Under the pieces are notes generated by a model that worked only from the letters and a program-made list of their open reading frames with translations, did no database searches and was not told where the DNA came from. Of a DNA stretch of 64,000 bases, positions 37,520-46,621 are shown piece by piece (the first letter of the stretch is position 1; each line of letters opens with the position of its first letter). The stretch is from Porifericola rhodea (lineage in GTDB: Bacteria; Bacteroidota; Bacteroidia; Cytophagales; Cyclobacteriaceae). Location: the NCBI RefSeq assembly GCF_030506305.1, contig NZ_CP119421.1:3240501-3304500 (forward strand). Direction: 5' to 3'. The position numbers were made by a program, and so were the translations under genes.

Positions 37520-38567
37520 GGTTATTCATCTTTTGGCAATCTGATTCTCATACGCATGGCCACTGTCTGTCATGCTAATGGCTTTGCCTGCTGCCTTTAG
37601 CTGCTTTACATATTGAAAGCTGCAGTGCTGTACATCGCGATCAGAATCATGAATAAGCCTACTCCCCTGTTTACTACGTGTGGCAAGGACCATTTCCAAA
37701 GCTCTCAGGCAACCTTTGGTGCTCAAAAATTGATGCAGGCAGTAGGCCCGCTATCTTCTTTAAGTAGGCACTGTAATTAGAGACAGACAGATGAAGTCAA
37801 CCTCCACAAAGATTTAGATCATGTCACATACCCACACTTGTTCGGTCTCCGAGACCGGAAGTTGCTTGATCAAGTTAGGGTATTTCCTCAAAAGATGATT
37901 TGAATGTGTAGTCTGGTGTACAGATTTTTTATGCCGAATGAGCATACGGTGGGAGCGAAGCAACTTATGTAACCGATCTCTGCCCATAGTAGTGCCACTT
38001 TTTTGAGAGGGCTCCCGTAGCAGAAGATATAGCTTTTTCGTCCCCAGACCAGGGATCTCCCTCCTGATAGCAGTTGCTAGATCCAATACCAGCATAGACT
38101 GGGCAGGGCGCTGATTCAAGAATGTTCTTAGCTAATGAAATGCTTGACGACTTTTACCATACAGTCGGCAAAGGCTACCGACACTTACCTTTGCAATTTG
38201 ATTACACTGTAGTTTTAAGACCGTTTGGCACGGGGTGCCCCGCACCAGACTTTTTTCTAATAGATATTTTCAGCTACATCAATCATAGTATGAACAGCAG
38301 ATCATTAGATTGGCATCTTGTAAGGATTTCTCTAAATCCTTATTCTGTTGTTTTAAAGCTTCTAAATTTTGTTTTTGCTTTTCATTCATAGGAGGCAAAG
38401 ATATGAGACCTAACTCAATGATAAATCATTTGGATAGAGTGTATGCCCAATTCTTGCATGATTTTCCTGGCATCTTCGTTTCCAAAAAGCACACGAAAGG
38501 CAACTGCCTCTTTGACTTCTTCGCTGTATTGATAGCTGTTTAATAGTTCGCGAATGTGATCTTCCAT
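37520..38567 (-). pseudogene. IS3-family transposase remnants (orfA and orfB)
   Basis: On the minus strand, orfA starts at ATG 38567 (MEDHIRELLNSYQYSEEVKEAV), continues to NEDARKIMQELGIHSIQMIYH, then meets TGA where IS3 OrfA proteins have Trp. Its coiled-coil end (NEKQKQNLEALKQQNKDLEK ... TMIDVAENIY) is split by a further shift. orfB follows as HTH_21-like MGRDRLHKLLRSHRMLIRHKK and KYPNLIKQLPVSETEQVWVCD (38119-37814). After another shift come integrase-core pieces SRLIHDSDRDVQHCSFQYV and ISMTDSGHAYENQIAKR (37726-37526). It is clearly an IS3-type element inactivated by several frameshifts and stops. Terminal repeats not found. Confidence 0.85.
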
Positions 38568-38604
38568 AGATACAGTTTTGTTTAAAACTGTCAACCTACA
38601 TCAG

Positions 38605-40039
38605 GGATCAAGCTTAAAAGTTGTGGGGTAAGTTGTTAGGGTATAATTTAGCCGTCAAAAAGAATCATTGGATAAAGCTATCATTTCTTTGTTTCTACCG
38701 GATGGGATGCTTGACTATTTTGAAGTTACTTCAGTAGAAAAGACAGAAGAGAGCTACCCTATTAGTTTAGCAGAGAAGAACCAGCATCCGGAGGAATATG
38801 CAGGCGAGAACCTCATCTTCAAAGGCTATTTTGCAGAAATTACTGTAAAAGATTTTCCCATACGCGGTAAAGCCTGCTATCTGAAAGTAAAACGCAGAAG
38901 GTGGTGGAATGAAGATACAGGAAAGGTAGTTTTTAGAAACTGGGAATTGGTGGCTCAGGGCACGCGAATGACTATGGAATTCGCGTCTTTTTTATCGGAT
39001 CGCCGAAGCGAAAGCATTGCATCGATACCACACCGGTAAGCTGTAAAAGCTTAGGCAACTACTTCCATATAAACGGCAAGTTATTAGAAGAGCAATATGC
39101 TGTTCATTTGAGTGACTACAGGCATTGGGATCAGTTAGAGCATGCCGAGGATTATGTTGTTTTTCCTGAGAATGTTGGTGAATATATCACTATTGATGAA
39201 ACAGCAGTTTCACAGGGTGAACTTTACACAGTGATCACCAACAAATCGGCCAGGGGGAATAAAGGCTGCTTTATTGCAATGATCAAGGGTACTAACAGTG
39301 AACGAGTAAAGTCTATCCTGCTTAGAAAGATCCCATTAGAAAAAAGGAGGCTGGTCAAAGAAGTCACCTTAGACATGGCGGCCAGTATGGAACAGATCGT
39401 GACTAAGACATTTACCAAAGCTGTTTTAGTCACCGATCGTTTTCATGTGCAAAAACTGGCTTATGAAGCAGTTCAGGAAATGAGGATAGCTTATCGCTGG
39501 GAAGTTATTGAGCAAGAGAACCAAGAAATGGAATTGAGCAAAGAAGTAGGCAGAACCTTCGTTGCCAACAGGTTAGAAAATGGTGATACTCCTAAACAAC
39601 TACTGGTCAGGAGCAGGTACCTGCTCTTCAAGGACAAAAGCAAATGGACGTCTTCCCAAGTCCACAGGGCAGAAATCCTGTTCAAACTCTATCCACAGCT
39701 TGAGCAAGCTTATGAATTAGCTCAAAAGCTAGGACATATATACCAAAACACTAAAGAGAAAGGTGTCGCTTTCACCAGACTGGCCAGATGGTATGATCAG
39801 GTAGAAAAAGCTGGCTTTAAATCTTTTAATACAGTCTCTAGAACCATTCAGTAACACTATAAAACTATCTTAAACTTCTTTGATAGAAGAAGTACTAATG
39901 CTGCTGCTGAATCTTTCAATGCCAAAATCAAAGCTTTCAGGTCACAGTTCAGAGGGGTGAGAAACATTAGCTTCTTCCTCTACAGACTTTCCAAAATCTA
40001 TGCTTAGTACTACTGTCCCCCAGATTTGTTGCTTGATCC
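38605..40039 (+). mobile_element. ISAon1-like (ISL3-type DDE) insertion sequence, decayed
   Basis: The ends are imperfect inverted repeats: GGATCAAGC at 38605-38613 and its complement GCTTGATCC at 40031-40039, with 17 of 24 positions matching over 38605-38628 versus 40039-40016. The 1435-base element holds one broken transposase gene. No target duplication is visible. The right end abuts the island's right direct repeat, which begins at 40040. Confidence 0.7.
38668..40006 (+). pseudogene. ISAon1-like transposase, frameshifted
   Basis: The N-terminal piece (38668-39039, TTG start) has LPDGMLDYFEVTSVEK, AEKNQHPEEYAGENL and DFPIRGKACYLKVKRRRWW, typical of the ISAon1 N-terminal region. Reading then moves to AEAKALHRYHTGKL in a second frame and to SLGNYFHINGKLLEEQYAVHLSDY in a third (from about 39048). 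That frame carries the ISL3-type DDE domain (ITIDETAVSQGELYTVITNK, LVTDRFHVQKLAYEAVQEMR) to TAA 39852, beyond which the same frame still encodes NAAAESFNAKIKAFRSQFRG and LYRLSKIYA. The family often splits into two genes, but here two shifts and an internal stop make function unlikely. Confidence 0.82.
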
Positions 40040-40166
40040 ATTATTGGTTGAAATAAGATTAAAGAAAAGCAAAAAAATAGGTGGCGTATCAACACAAAAA
40101 AGCCACTTACAAGATAGACTTATAAGTGGCAAATTTTAAAGCTCCTCCTCTTGGGCTCGAACCAAG
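40040..40166. repeat. Right direct repeat (attR)
   Basis: Matches 26217-26343 with one mismatch at 40135. It contains the tRNA-Asn 3' end (40142-40166) and the tRNA's stem GCCACTTA/TAAGTGGC (terminator on the minus strand, running into TTTTTTGTG). Its left boundary coincides with the insertion sequence end at 40039, so the original repeat may have been longer. Confidence 0.88.
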
Positions 40167-40215
40167 GACCTACTGATTAACAGTCAGCCGCTCTAACCAA
40201 CTGAGCTAAGGAGGA
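40142..40215 (-). tRNA. tRNA-Asn (GTT)
   Basis: A 74-base cloverleaf. Acceptor TCCTCCT/AGGAGGA with discriminator G; D-arm GCTC...GAGC; anticodon arm GCTGA-CTGTTAA-TCAGT with anticodon GTT; T-arm CTTGG-TTCGAGC-CCAAG. CCA is not encoded. It is the integration target of the island; its 3' end is completed by the right repeat and it looks functional. Confidence 0.97.
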
Positions 40216-40461
40216 GTGTTTTCCTTAACGGGAGTGCAATATTAGCATGCTCTTAATTATTATGCAAACACTGGCGAGAAAAAATTTAAAAAAAATATTA
40301 TCGCTTGAAAACGTATGGTACTTTCAAAAAAATAATACAATTAAACACTATTGCAGGCTTGATTTTGTAGCTTGGTGCCAAACATAGTCAATTTATAGTG
40401 AGCTAAATGTATTATATTAATTCAGGCAATAACACATTTAATGCGTTGACGTTATTATTTA

Positions 40462-40473
40462 CACCATATGGTG
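40462..40473. promoter_or_regulatory. Perfect palindrome upstream of htrA
   Basis: CACCATATGGTG is a perfect 12-base palindrome 27 bases before the htrA start. It precedes a TTAATTTG that resembles a -7 element. It could be an operator, but one such palindrome can occur by chance. Confidence 0.3.
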
Positions 40474-40500
40474 CATTAATTTGAATTTGAACAGCCCGTC

Positions 40501-41973
40501 ATGAATAAATTACAGTTTTTTTTAGGGGTGGTATTAGCCGCGATATTGGGGGGAGTTACTGCTGTAAGCCTTATGCAGTATTTTGACGAAGACAGTACTG
40601 CCAATACCAATCTTCAGAGCGAAAGAAATATACAGTTATCTAAATACCTTACAGATACTGCTTTTACCGTACCTGACGGTATTAATTTTATTTATGCAGC
40701 AGAAAGAGTAAAGCCCGGAGTGGTATTTATTCGTTCTACCTACAATGGTTCTGGTCAGAGTTTTACCAATCCATTAGAAGATTTGTATAATGAGTACTTT
40801 CGGAATGGAGAACCGCGCGAGAGGAGAGGGCCTTCTCGCTCTTCTGGCTCTGGAGTAATTATCTCTGAAGATGGGTATATTGTTACCAACAATCACGTAA
40901 TTGAAGATGCAGACAAGGTAGATGTTACTCTGGACGACAATCGTATGTATACGGCCAATGTAATTGGCGTTGATCCTACTACAGATCTTGCTTTAATTAA
41001 AATAGATGAAGAAGATCTGCCTTTTGTAGATTTCGGTGACTCTGACGACCTTAAAATAGGAGAGTGGGTACTGGCAGTAGGTAATCCTTTTGGTACACTA
41101 ACTTCTACTGTTACCGCAGGTATTATTAGTGCCAAAGCCAGAAATATTAATATACTCCACGATAGGAATAATCGCCAGATAGAGGCATTTATACAAACCG
41201 ACGCAGCGGTAAACCAGGGCAATAGCGGTGGGGCTTTGGTAAATCTTAGAGGAGAGCTAATTGGTATCAATACCGCAATTGCGACCTTTACCGGTACTTA
41301 TGCTGGTTATTCTTTTGCCGTACCTGCCACATTAGTACGTAAAGTAATGAACGACCTCATAGAGTTTGGAACAGTGCAAAGGGCTCTGCTTGGTGTATCA
41401 ATTATTAATGTTGATGCGCGTCTTGCGGCAGAAGAAGGGCTGGATATAGTAGAGGGTGTATATATACAGGGAGTAGCTAGTGAAAGTGCAGCATCTGAAG
41501 CAGGAATACAGCCTGGCGATATTATAGTTGAGATTAATGGAAAAAAAGTAACAAACGTCTCTGAATTGCAGGAACTGGTAGCCAGAAACCGTCCTGGTGA
41601 TAAGGTAAAGGTAACTTATTATAGAGATGGAGGAATAAACAATGTATATGCAACCCTCAAAAATACTATGGGTGATACCGAAGTAGTAAAGCGCCCTGAA
41701 GAACTGGAAATGGAAGGTGCGCTATTTATTACTCCGACAGCAGATGTCTTACAGGCTTTGGAGATAGAAGGAGGGGCTCAGGTTGTAGAGTTAGGTGAAG
41801 GTAAGTGGGCAGATGCTGGTCTGGAAGAAGGTTTTGTAATTACCTCTATAGATCATGAGAAAGTGTTTAGTGCAGAACAACTCATGGATATTATGGCAGA
41901 TAAAAGTGGGGGCATTTTAATAGAAGGTATTACATCTGAAGGTAAGCATGCATTTTATGGATATGGCTGGTAA
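40501..41973 (+). CDS. HtrA/DegP-like serine protease with PDZ domains
   Basis: 490 residues. An uncleaved or cleavable N-terminal membrane segment (LQFFLGVVLAAILGGVTAVSLMQYF) places it in the periplasm. The trypsin-like domain has His132 (VTNNHVIED), Asp162 (TTDLALIKID) and Ser242 (NQGNSGGALVN). PDZ1 (about 300-385) contains GVYIQGVASESAASEAGIQPGDIIVEINGKKV, and a shorter PDZ2-like region follows (WADAGLEEGFVITSIDHEKV). HtrA proteins degrade or refold damaged envelope proteins. Its catalytic triad is complete. It is monocistronic with a strong terminator, and marks the return to chromosome after the island. Confidence 0.93.
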   Translation: MNKLQFFLGVVLAAILGGVTAVSLMQYFDEDSTANTNLQSERNIQLSKYLTDTAFTVPDGINFIYAAERVKPGVVFIRSTYNGSGQSFTNPLEDLYNEYFRNGEPRERRGPSRSSGSGVIISEDGYIVTNNHVIEDADKVDVTLDDNRMYTANVIGVDPTTDLALIKIDEEDLPFVDFGDSDDLKIGEWVLAVGNPFGTLTSTVTAGIISAKARNINILHDRNNRQIEAFIQTDAAVNQGNSGGALVNLRGELIGINTAIATFTGTYAGYSFAVPATLVRKVMNDLIEFGTVQRALLGVSIINVDARLAAEEGLDIVEGVYIQGVASESAASEAGIQPGDIIVEINGKKVTNVSELQELVARNRPGDKVKVTYYRDGGINNVYATLKNTMGDTEVVKRPEELEMEGALFITPTADVLQALEIEGGAQVVELGEGKWADAGLEEGFVITSIDHEKVFSAEQLMDIMADKSGGILIEGITSEGKHAFYGYGW

Positions 41974-41992
41974 AAACACGTAGATATTTTGT

Positions 41993-42024
41993 AAAAAAAG
42001 CACTATCAAAAGTGCTTTTTTTTT
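41993..42024 (+). terminator. Intrinsic terminator of htrA
   Basis: AAAAAAAGCACT (41993-42004) pairs with AGTGCTTTTTTTT after the loop ATCAAA; the T tract is part of and follows the stem. Twenty bases after the htrA stop. Confidence 0.9.
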
Positions 42025-42272
42025 GTTGTGACTACATTAATTCTATATACCATTGGGGATATATACATAATATTATATGTGAAATAAGTATTGTTATAAA
42101 AAGTGAAAGTAAGTATATTATAGAATTGAAAAATTTTTTTTGTTAAAATCTTATAAATTGCATCATAAAAGCAGGAAGAGGAAGAATCTAGAACTGTTTT
42201 TGCTTAAATTCCATATAATTGTATTCAAAACTTATTTATAATAAATTTTAGCCACAAAAGTTAGCGAAGCAT

Positions 42273-42686
42273 ATGTCAGAAGATAAGAAACACCGCGCTG
42301 TTATGTTGATTGATGATAACGAGATTGATAATCTCATCAATCAAAAAATGATAGAAGCTGCTAATATCAGCGATCATATTTATACGCACTCAGGAGCAAA
42401 AAGTGCTATTGAGTTTTTAAAGAACATTGAAAAGCTTGGCGAAAACGGTAAAACAGTTCTTCCTGAAGTTATCTTCCTGGATATTGATATGCCTTTGATG
42501 GATGGCTTTCAGTTTTTAGATGAATTTGACAAGCTAGCTGATGAGACTAAAGAGCATTGCAGTATTGTGATGTTAACCTCCTCTATTAACCCTCAGGATG
42601 TCAATAAGTCACATAAATATGCCTGTGTAAAGCAATACATCAACAAACCGCTTACTCAGAAAAACCTCGAGAAACTAGCGGTTTAA
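42273..42686 (+). CDS. Single-domain response regulator
   Basis: 137 residues consisting only of a receiver domain. The acidic pocket is LIDDNEIDN, the phosphorylated Asp70 lies in FLDIDMPLMDGF, the Thr/Ser switch in VMLTSSI and the Lys in YINKPLT. There is no output domain, so it acts by phosphorelay or protein contact, like CheY-type proteins. Many Bacteroidota regulators of this form have the LIDDNExDN start and work with hybrid kinases. It is preceded by a 300-base AT-rich spacer and followed by its own terminator; no kinase adjoins. Confidence 0.92.
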   Translation: MSEDKKHRAVMLIDDNEIDNLINQKMIEAANISDHIYTHSGAKSAIEFLKNIEKLGENGKTVLPEVIFLDIDMPLMDGFQFLDEFDKLADETKEHCSIVMLTSSINPQDVNKSHKYACVKQYINKPLTQKNLEKLAV

Positions 42687-42716
42687 GATTTACTCATAAT
42701 TGATAAGTATGTTTTT

Positions 42717-42747
42717 ACCACATCGCCTGGCGGTGTGGTTTTTTTTA
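42717..42747 (+). terminator. Intrinsic terminator of the response regulator
   Basis: A ten-pair stem, ACCACATCGC with GCGGTGTGGT (42717-42726, 42730-42739), and a T8 tract. It is a classical rho-independent terminator 31 bases after the stop. Confidence 0.9.
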
Positions 42748-43028
42748 TGTCCTGGGAGTTGCAGTATCTTAAATTCTGTTCAGCACAGCTTGATCTATAA
42801 CAGGGATTGATGTCAACATATGTACAAGAATTAAGTGGTGTGTATCAGCAGCCAAACTCAGAAGTAGCCAAGGTGTTCTACTTAACTTATCTTAGTCTTT
42901 CTAAGCTCTTATTATTACACTGCCTGCCTTTATAGCTCATAAGTGGTCCGTGTATATACAAATGGAGTAGAAAGGGTATTGCACAACTTTTAAAAGAGGG
43001 TCTAAATGTATACTGTAGGGCAAAAAAA

Positions 43029-43055
43029 AGCCCTGAAGTTTAAGACTCCAGGGCT
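43029..43055 (-). terminator. Intrinsic terminator of the 479-aa gene
   Basis: AGCCCTG (43029-43035) pairs with CAGGGCT (43049-43055), extended inward past one mismatch. On the minus strand it is followed by T8, 21 bases after the stop of the gene at 43076. Confidence 0.85.
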
Positions 43056-43075
43056 GATGGGTATAAAAACACTAA

Positions 43076-44515
43076 CTAGCAAAGACGATTGATAAAAGAC
43101 TCATCCATTTTTACCAATTGCGTAGGAGCAAAGTTGACCATTTCAAAGCGGTTAAACTTCTCAACCAGTGCTTTAATCTTGTTATACTTATCACGTTTTA
43201 CATCAGATACAGAGATCTTCAGGATCTTAGTAAAAACTACGATAGACTCACTATTGTCTTTTCCGAGTATTCTTACTTGTCTTTGAATACTGTTAGTAAG
43301 CTGATTAAACAAGTCATAATCATTCATCAGGCAGTATTGAAGGGCAAGTATCGCCTTTACCTCTAGCTGTGCGTAAGGGTACTTTTTAAGACTTGTCTCA
43401 TTAAGGAGATTGTTGATCCAACGAGCAGCCTCATTGTACTTCTGTACGTAGTAGCAAGACAACGCGCGGTAGATCACATAGGTAACATACTTTGGCACAT
43501 CATCCAGGTCACACTCAAAGTCGTGGAACAGAAGTTCGTTCTCTTCGTACAGTGCTTCTTCTTCACCCACACGTATAGCTCTTTCTAACTTACTGATCAG
43601 GTACTGAGCAGGATAAGTATGCAGGCTATAGTTTGTAAGTAGGGTAGAAGTAGCATCGTTTACTTCTTCGTAGTAGTCCTCTGCCTTACGGTACACTTTG
43701 TAGTGGTTGTAATACTCCAGACGAAGTAGTTCGTAAGTCAGCTGTAAGTGGTGGTAGATAGAATCCAGATAGTAAGAGTTAAGGATATTATGCATCTTAT
43801 CCAGTATATCCTCTATTGGCTCCATATCACTGCTTTCATGTATCTCTTCAGATACAAAAAGGCGGTGAAATACATTTAAACAGCTTTGATATACATACAG
43901 TCTGTGCGACTCGTATAAATTACAAAGGTTGTTCATCTCCTCTGCCAGCAGGTTTAGCTCAAGCTTGCCCGTCTCTTCACGAGAAAGAGAGTACTCACCA
44001 TATTTCTTAAAGTACTGAGAAAGCATCTCTTCAGCTTTATCTACTGCCAGCATATAAGCTACGTGCTTGTTATAAAGCTGTGAGTAGGTAAAGTGCTCAG
44101 GAGTATTGATGTGTAACTTGCGGAGTGTCTTATATACAACGGTAAGCTCACTTGGCAAATCGTAATCTAATAACTCTTTTTCAATTTTCTTAAGCGTAGC
44201 AATTGCAATCGCTTTCTTTTTAGTAAAGATTACTTCATTGATGTTTGCAACTTTTTTGATAAGATCAGTACGAGGATTCTCCATTTGCTGGAGTAAGTAC
44301 TCTTCAATTTTTTGATTAAGACGAGAGCGTAGGGTGTAATAAGCATTAGTATTAACACCTAGTTCGTCCATAATTTTGTTATCTGACAGAGACCTTTCCC
44401 GCATTGCTTTAAGAAGGTGAGCCGATTTTTCTGCACTGTTCTCCATCAATGACTCGTGTATGGATATATAATCCGAGTCTGAAAGCTGTCTGATAATGTT
44501 CTTGAGCTTAGCCAT
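43076..44515 (-). CDS. Conserved hypothetical helical-repeat protein, 479 aa
   Basis: 479 residues without signal peptide or membrane segment, almost entirely helical by eye and rich in Leu, Tyr, Glu and Lys. The N-terminal 70 residues look like a small helical DNA- or RNA-binding-like unit (LSDSDYISIHESLMENSAEK, SLSDNKIMDELGVNTNAYYTLRSRL, reminiscent of a helix-turn-helix). The rest resembles degenerate TPR or helical repeats (LRRLEYYNHYKVYRKAEDYY-type units, KYVTYVIYRALSCYYVQKYNEAARW). Similar proteins seem to be widespread in Cytophagales, but I cannot name the family. It has a strong terminator, a long upstream spacer and is monocistronic. A scaffold or regulator role is a guess. Confidence 0.72.
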   Translation of the reverse strand: MAKLKNIIRQLSDSDYISIHESLMENSAEKSAHLLKAMRERSLSDNKIMDELGVNTNAYYTLRSRLNQKIEEYLLQQMENPRTDLIKKVANINEVIFTKKKAIAIATLKKIEKELLDYDLPSELTVVYKTLRKLHINTPEHFTYSQLYNKHVAYMLAVDKAEEMLSQYFKKYGEYSLSREETGKLELNLLAEEMNNLCNLYESHRLYVYQSCLNVFHRLFVSEEIHESSDMEPIEDILDKMHNILNSYYLDSIYHHLQLTYELLRLEYYNHYKVYRKAEDYYEEVNDATSTLLTNYSLHTYPAQYLISKLERAIRVGEEEALYEENELLFHDFECDLDDVPKYVTYVIYRALSCYYVQKYNEAARWINNLLNETSLKKYPYAQLEVKAILALQYCLMNDYDLFNQLTNSIQRQVRILGKDNSESIVVFTKILKISVSDVKRDKYNKIKALVEKFNRFEMVNFAPTQLVKMDESFINRLC

Positions 44516-44893
44516 TTGTATAATATTAAGTTGTAGTTCCTGCTAAGTGATTTGACAAAACAATAATAAGTAAATTTTACTATTTGTTGCATACATCTGA
44601 TTTTGATGAAAAATTATCTAGGTGAAGGGTGAGTAATAATTGTTTAAATATTAAATAAAGGTATAAAAAGAAAAAACATACGTCCGATATTTAATATAAA
44701 TTATAAGGAATACTATTATACATTTTTTATAAATAGTACGAAAATACGCCAATGCACGTTAAATATTGTGCGTGTAAGTTTTTGTCCATACAATTACATT
44801 TATTGCATAATAATGTAAGGCCTAACGTAGTAATTGTACCAAATAAGGTACGTAAACACTACTTTTAGTTTGTGTTAGTTCTATATATTACTT
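44516..44893. other. AT-rich divergent promoter region with nested inverted repeats
   Basis: No gene found. The spacer separates the divergent 479-aa and rhodanese genes and should hold both promoters. It contains TACAATTAC (44789-44797) with GTAATTGTA (44830-44838), inside these TTACAT/ATGTAA, and further GTACC-AAATAA-GGTAC (44836-44851). These could be binding sites or RNA structures in the rhodanese leader. Confidence 0.4.
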
Positions 44894-45436
44894 ATGCTAT
44901 ATCTTTTAAAAAATAAGAAGTTTTTCTACCCTATACTGATTGTATTATTCCTGATTGGTAGTGCACTTATGCTTAAAAGCCTATTCTACTTTTTGTTCTT
45001 GCAAGTCATAATTCCTGACCATACGCCTCATTTAAGCATAAATGACCTACAAAAGCTTAACTCTGATACTGTATTATTGTTAGATACAAGAAGTTCGGAA
45101 GAGTTCAGCGTAAGTCACTTAAAAGGAGCAAGTTGGGTGGGGTATGAGGAGTTTACACTAGAACAATTTGACGATTTGCCTTCAGATACTACAATAGTGC
45201 TGTATTGCTCAGTAGGTTATAGAAGTGACGTTGTAGGAAAAAGACTTAAGGATGCAGGCTTCACTAATGTATACAACTTATGGGGAGGAATCTTTGCATG
45301 GGTAAACAAAGGGCTTCCAGTATATGATGAGCAATCAGTCACCCAGAATATACATCCATATTCTGCCAGCTGGGGCTTTTGGCTTACGCGGGGCAAAAAA
45401 GTTATGCAATCCTATAAAACTGTTATAGAAGATTGA
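44894..45436 (+). CDS. Membrane-anchored rhodanese-like protein
   Basis: 180 residues. An N-terminal membrane anchor (FFYPILIVLFLIGSALMLKSLFYFLFLQVII) is followed by one rhodanese domain: LLLDTRSSEEFSVSHLKGASWVGYEEF, then the active-site loop YCSVGYRSDVVGKRLKDAGFTNVYNLWGGIFAWVNKGLPVYD with the catalytic Cys. It probably handles sulfane sulfur or acts as a sulfur-sensing or scaffolding domain on the periplasmic side. It is monocistronic; the leader contains inverted repeats. Confidence 0.9.
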   Translation: MLYLLKNKKFFYPILIVLFLIGSALMLKSLFYFLFLQVIIPDHTPHLSINDLQKLNSDTVLLLDTRSSEEFSVSHLKGASWVGYEEFTLEQFDDLPSDTTIVLYCSVGYRSDVVGKRLKDAGFTNVYNLWGGIFAWVNKGLPVYDEQSVTQNIHPYSASWGFWLTRGKKVMQSYKTVIED

Positions 45437-45773
45437 CAAAAAGATAACTTAATTAATAAAAGGTGTCAAAGCACTAAAACCTCAGTAAGGTATCATAACT
45501 TCAGCTACCTTCTCATTAAAGCCCAAAAATTGTAAACTCATAAATAATTAAGAATAGTACCATTCTTAAATTGACTTAGTTAGGAGGCTTTTTATTGAAG
45601 TGTAAGGTAATGCTAGCCATACAAAGCTGTATATAACACCACTTCTCTCCTTTTCTATTTCACGAAATTAAAATTTCAGCTGTTAAAGCTCAAACTTTAG
45701 ATAAGGTCTGCTAGAGATATGGCTATTGCGCTGATGGAGTAGATAGATTATAAAACAAGAGCTAATAGTGCAT
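45437..45773. other. Spacer without visible features
   Basis: An AT-rich stretch between the rhodanese gene and tRNA-Ala. I see no open frame with coding character on either strand and no convincing stem-loop after the rhodanese stop. Confidence 0.5.
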
Positions 45774-45777
45774 AAAA

Positions 45778-45803
45778 AAAGCCTCTCAGGGCTGAGAGGC
45801 TTT
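45778..45803 (-). terminator. Intrinsic terminator of tRNA-Ala
   Basis: AAAGCCTCTCAG/CTGAGAGGCTTT with a two-base loop, followed on the minus strand by a T tract. It begins one base after the tRNA 3' end. Confidence 0.88.
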
Positions 45804-45879
<76 letters not shown>

Positions 45880-45916
45880 TAAATAGGTCTGCAAAACTAG
45901 ATAAATATTATTAAAG

Positions 45917-46519
45917 TCAAAAAGGTCTGCGCGCTTTTATAAAAATTCTTCTGTAATAATCAGAATAGATATTGTTTTCAACGACGCCCAATTTAGTAGA
46001 GGCGTGAATAAAGCGGACATCATGTTTACCTTTTACTTCAGTAACCATACCTACGTGTGTGATTTTGTTAGGGTTACTTTTCTTAGCAGCAAAGAAAACC
46101 AGGTCGCCGGGCTGTAACTTAAACAAACTTACCCCTTTCCCAATTTTTACCTGCTCTGAGGTAGTTCGGGGTATACTTAAATCAGCCTGATTAAAAGAAG
46201 TCATCAGCAAACCTGAGCAGTCCATACCCGAACGAGTAGTGCCTCCCCAACGGTAAGGTACTCCTGTGTATGAGCGAGCTATATCAATTACCTTATCTAC
46301 AGGGCTTGCATAGCTTGTCTCGCTTTCAGAGCTATGTACACTGCTTCTGGTTTCATTACGTTTTGGAGGAGGAGTATAGGCTCTTTCTTTTTTATAGGAA
46401 GGTGCCTTTCGGTCGGCTACTTTTTTTTTGCTGGCACAGCTGCCGAGTATCAGAATACAAGTAATCCATATGATATATGGAGTATAATAGGGCCTGGTTT
46501 TGCTAAACAGTATAGTCAT
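45917..46519 (-). CDS. C40 family (NlpC/P60) peptidoglycan hydrolase lipoprotein
   Basis: From ATG 46519 it gives 200 residues; the frame to 46594 adds a stretch without membrane or family character. The N-terminus is a lipoprotein signal (TPYIIWITCILILGSCAS, lipobox LGSC), followed by a Lys/Ser-rich linker and the NlpC/P60 domain with the catalytic Cys in PYRWGGTTRSGMDCSGLL, the His in KITHVGMVTEV and the third polar residue in RFIHASTKLGV. It should cut peptide cross-links in cell-wall murein from an outer- or inner-membrane anchor. The gene is divergent from the alkyltransferase-like gene. Confidence 0.9.
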   Translation of the reverse strand: MTILFSKTRPYYTPYIIWITCILILGSCASKKKVADRKAPSYKKERAYTPPPKRNETRSSVHSSESETSYASPVDKVIDIARSYTGVPYRWGGTTRSGMDCSGLLMTSFNQADLSIPRTTSEQVKIGKGVSLFKLQPGDLVFFAAKKSNPNKITHVGMVTEVKGKHDVRFIHASTKLGVVENNIYSDYYRRIFIKARRPF

Positions 46520-46621
46520 AAAGCAAATATATAATGTATCTTTTTTCTGCTCAATGCAACGTGCTTTAAGCAAGCTTATTTTGTTTATCTTCATGCCGCT
46601 AAACTTTTACTCTAGAGGCTT

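Noticed and set aside
42748-43028. A small RNA or gene between the response regulator and the 479-aa gene
   Set aside because: No promoter plus stem-loop pair and no coding frame; the only stems are the terminators of the flanking genes.
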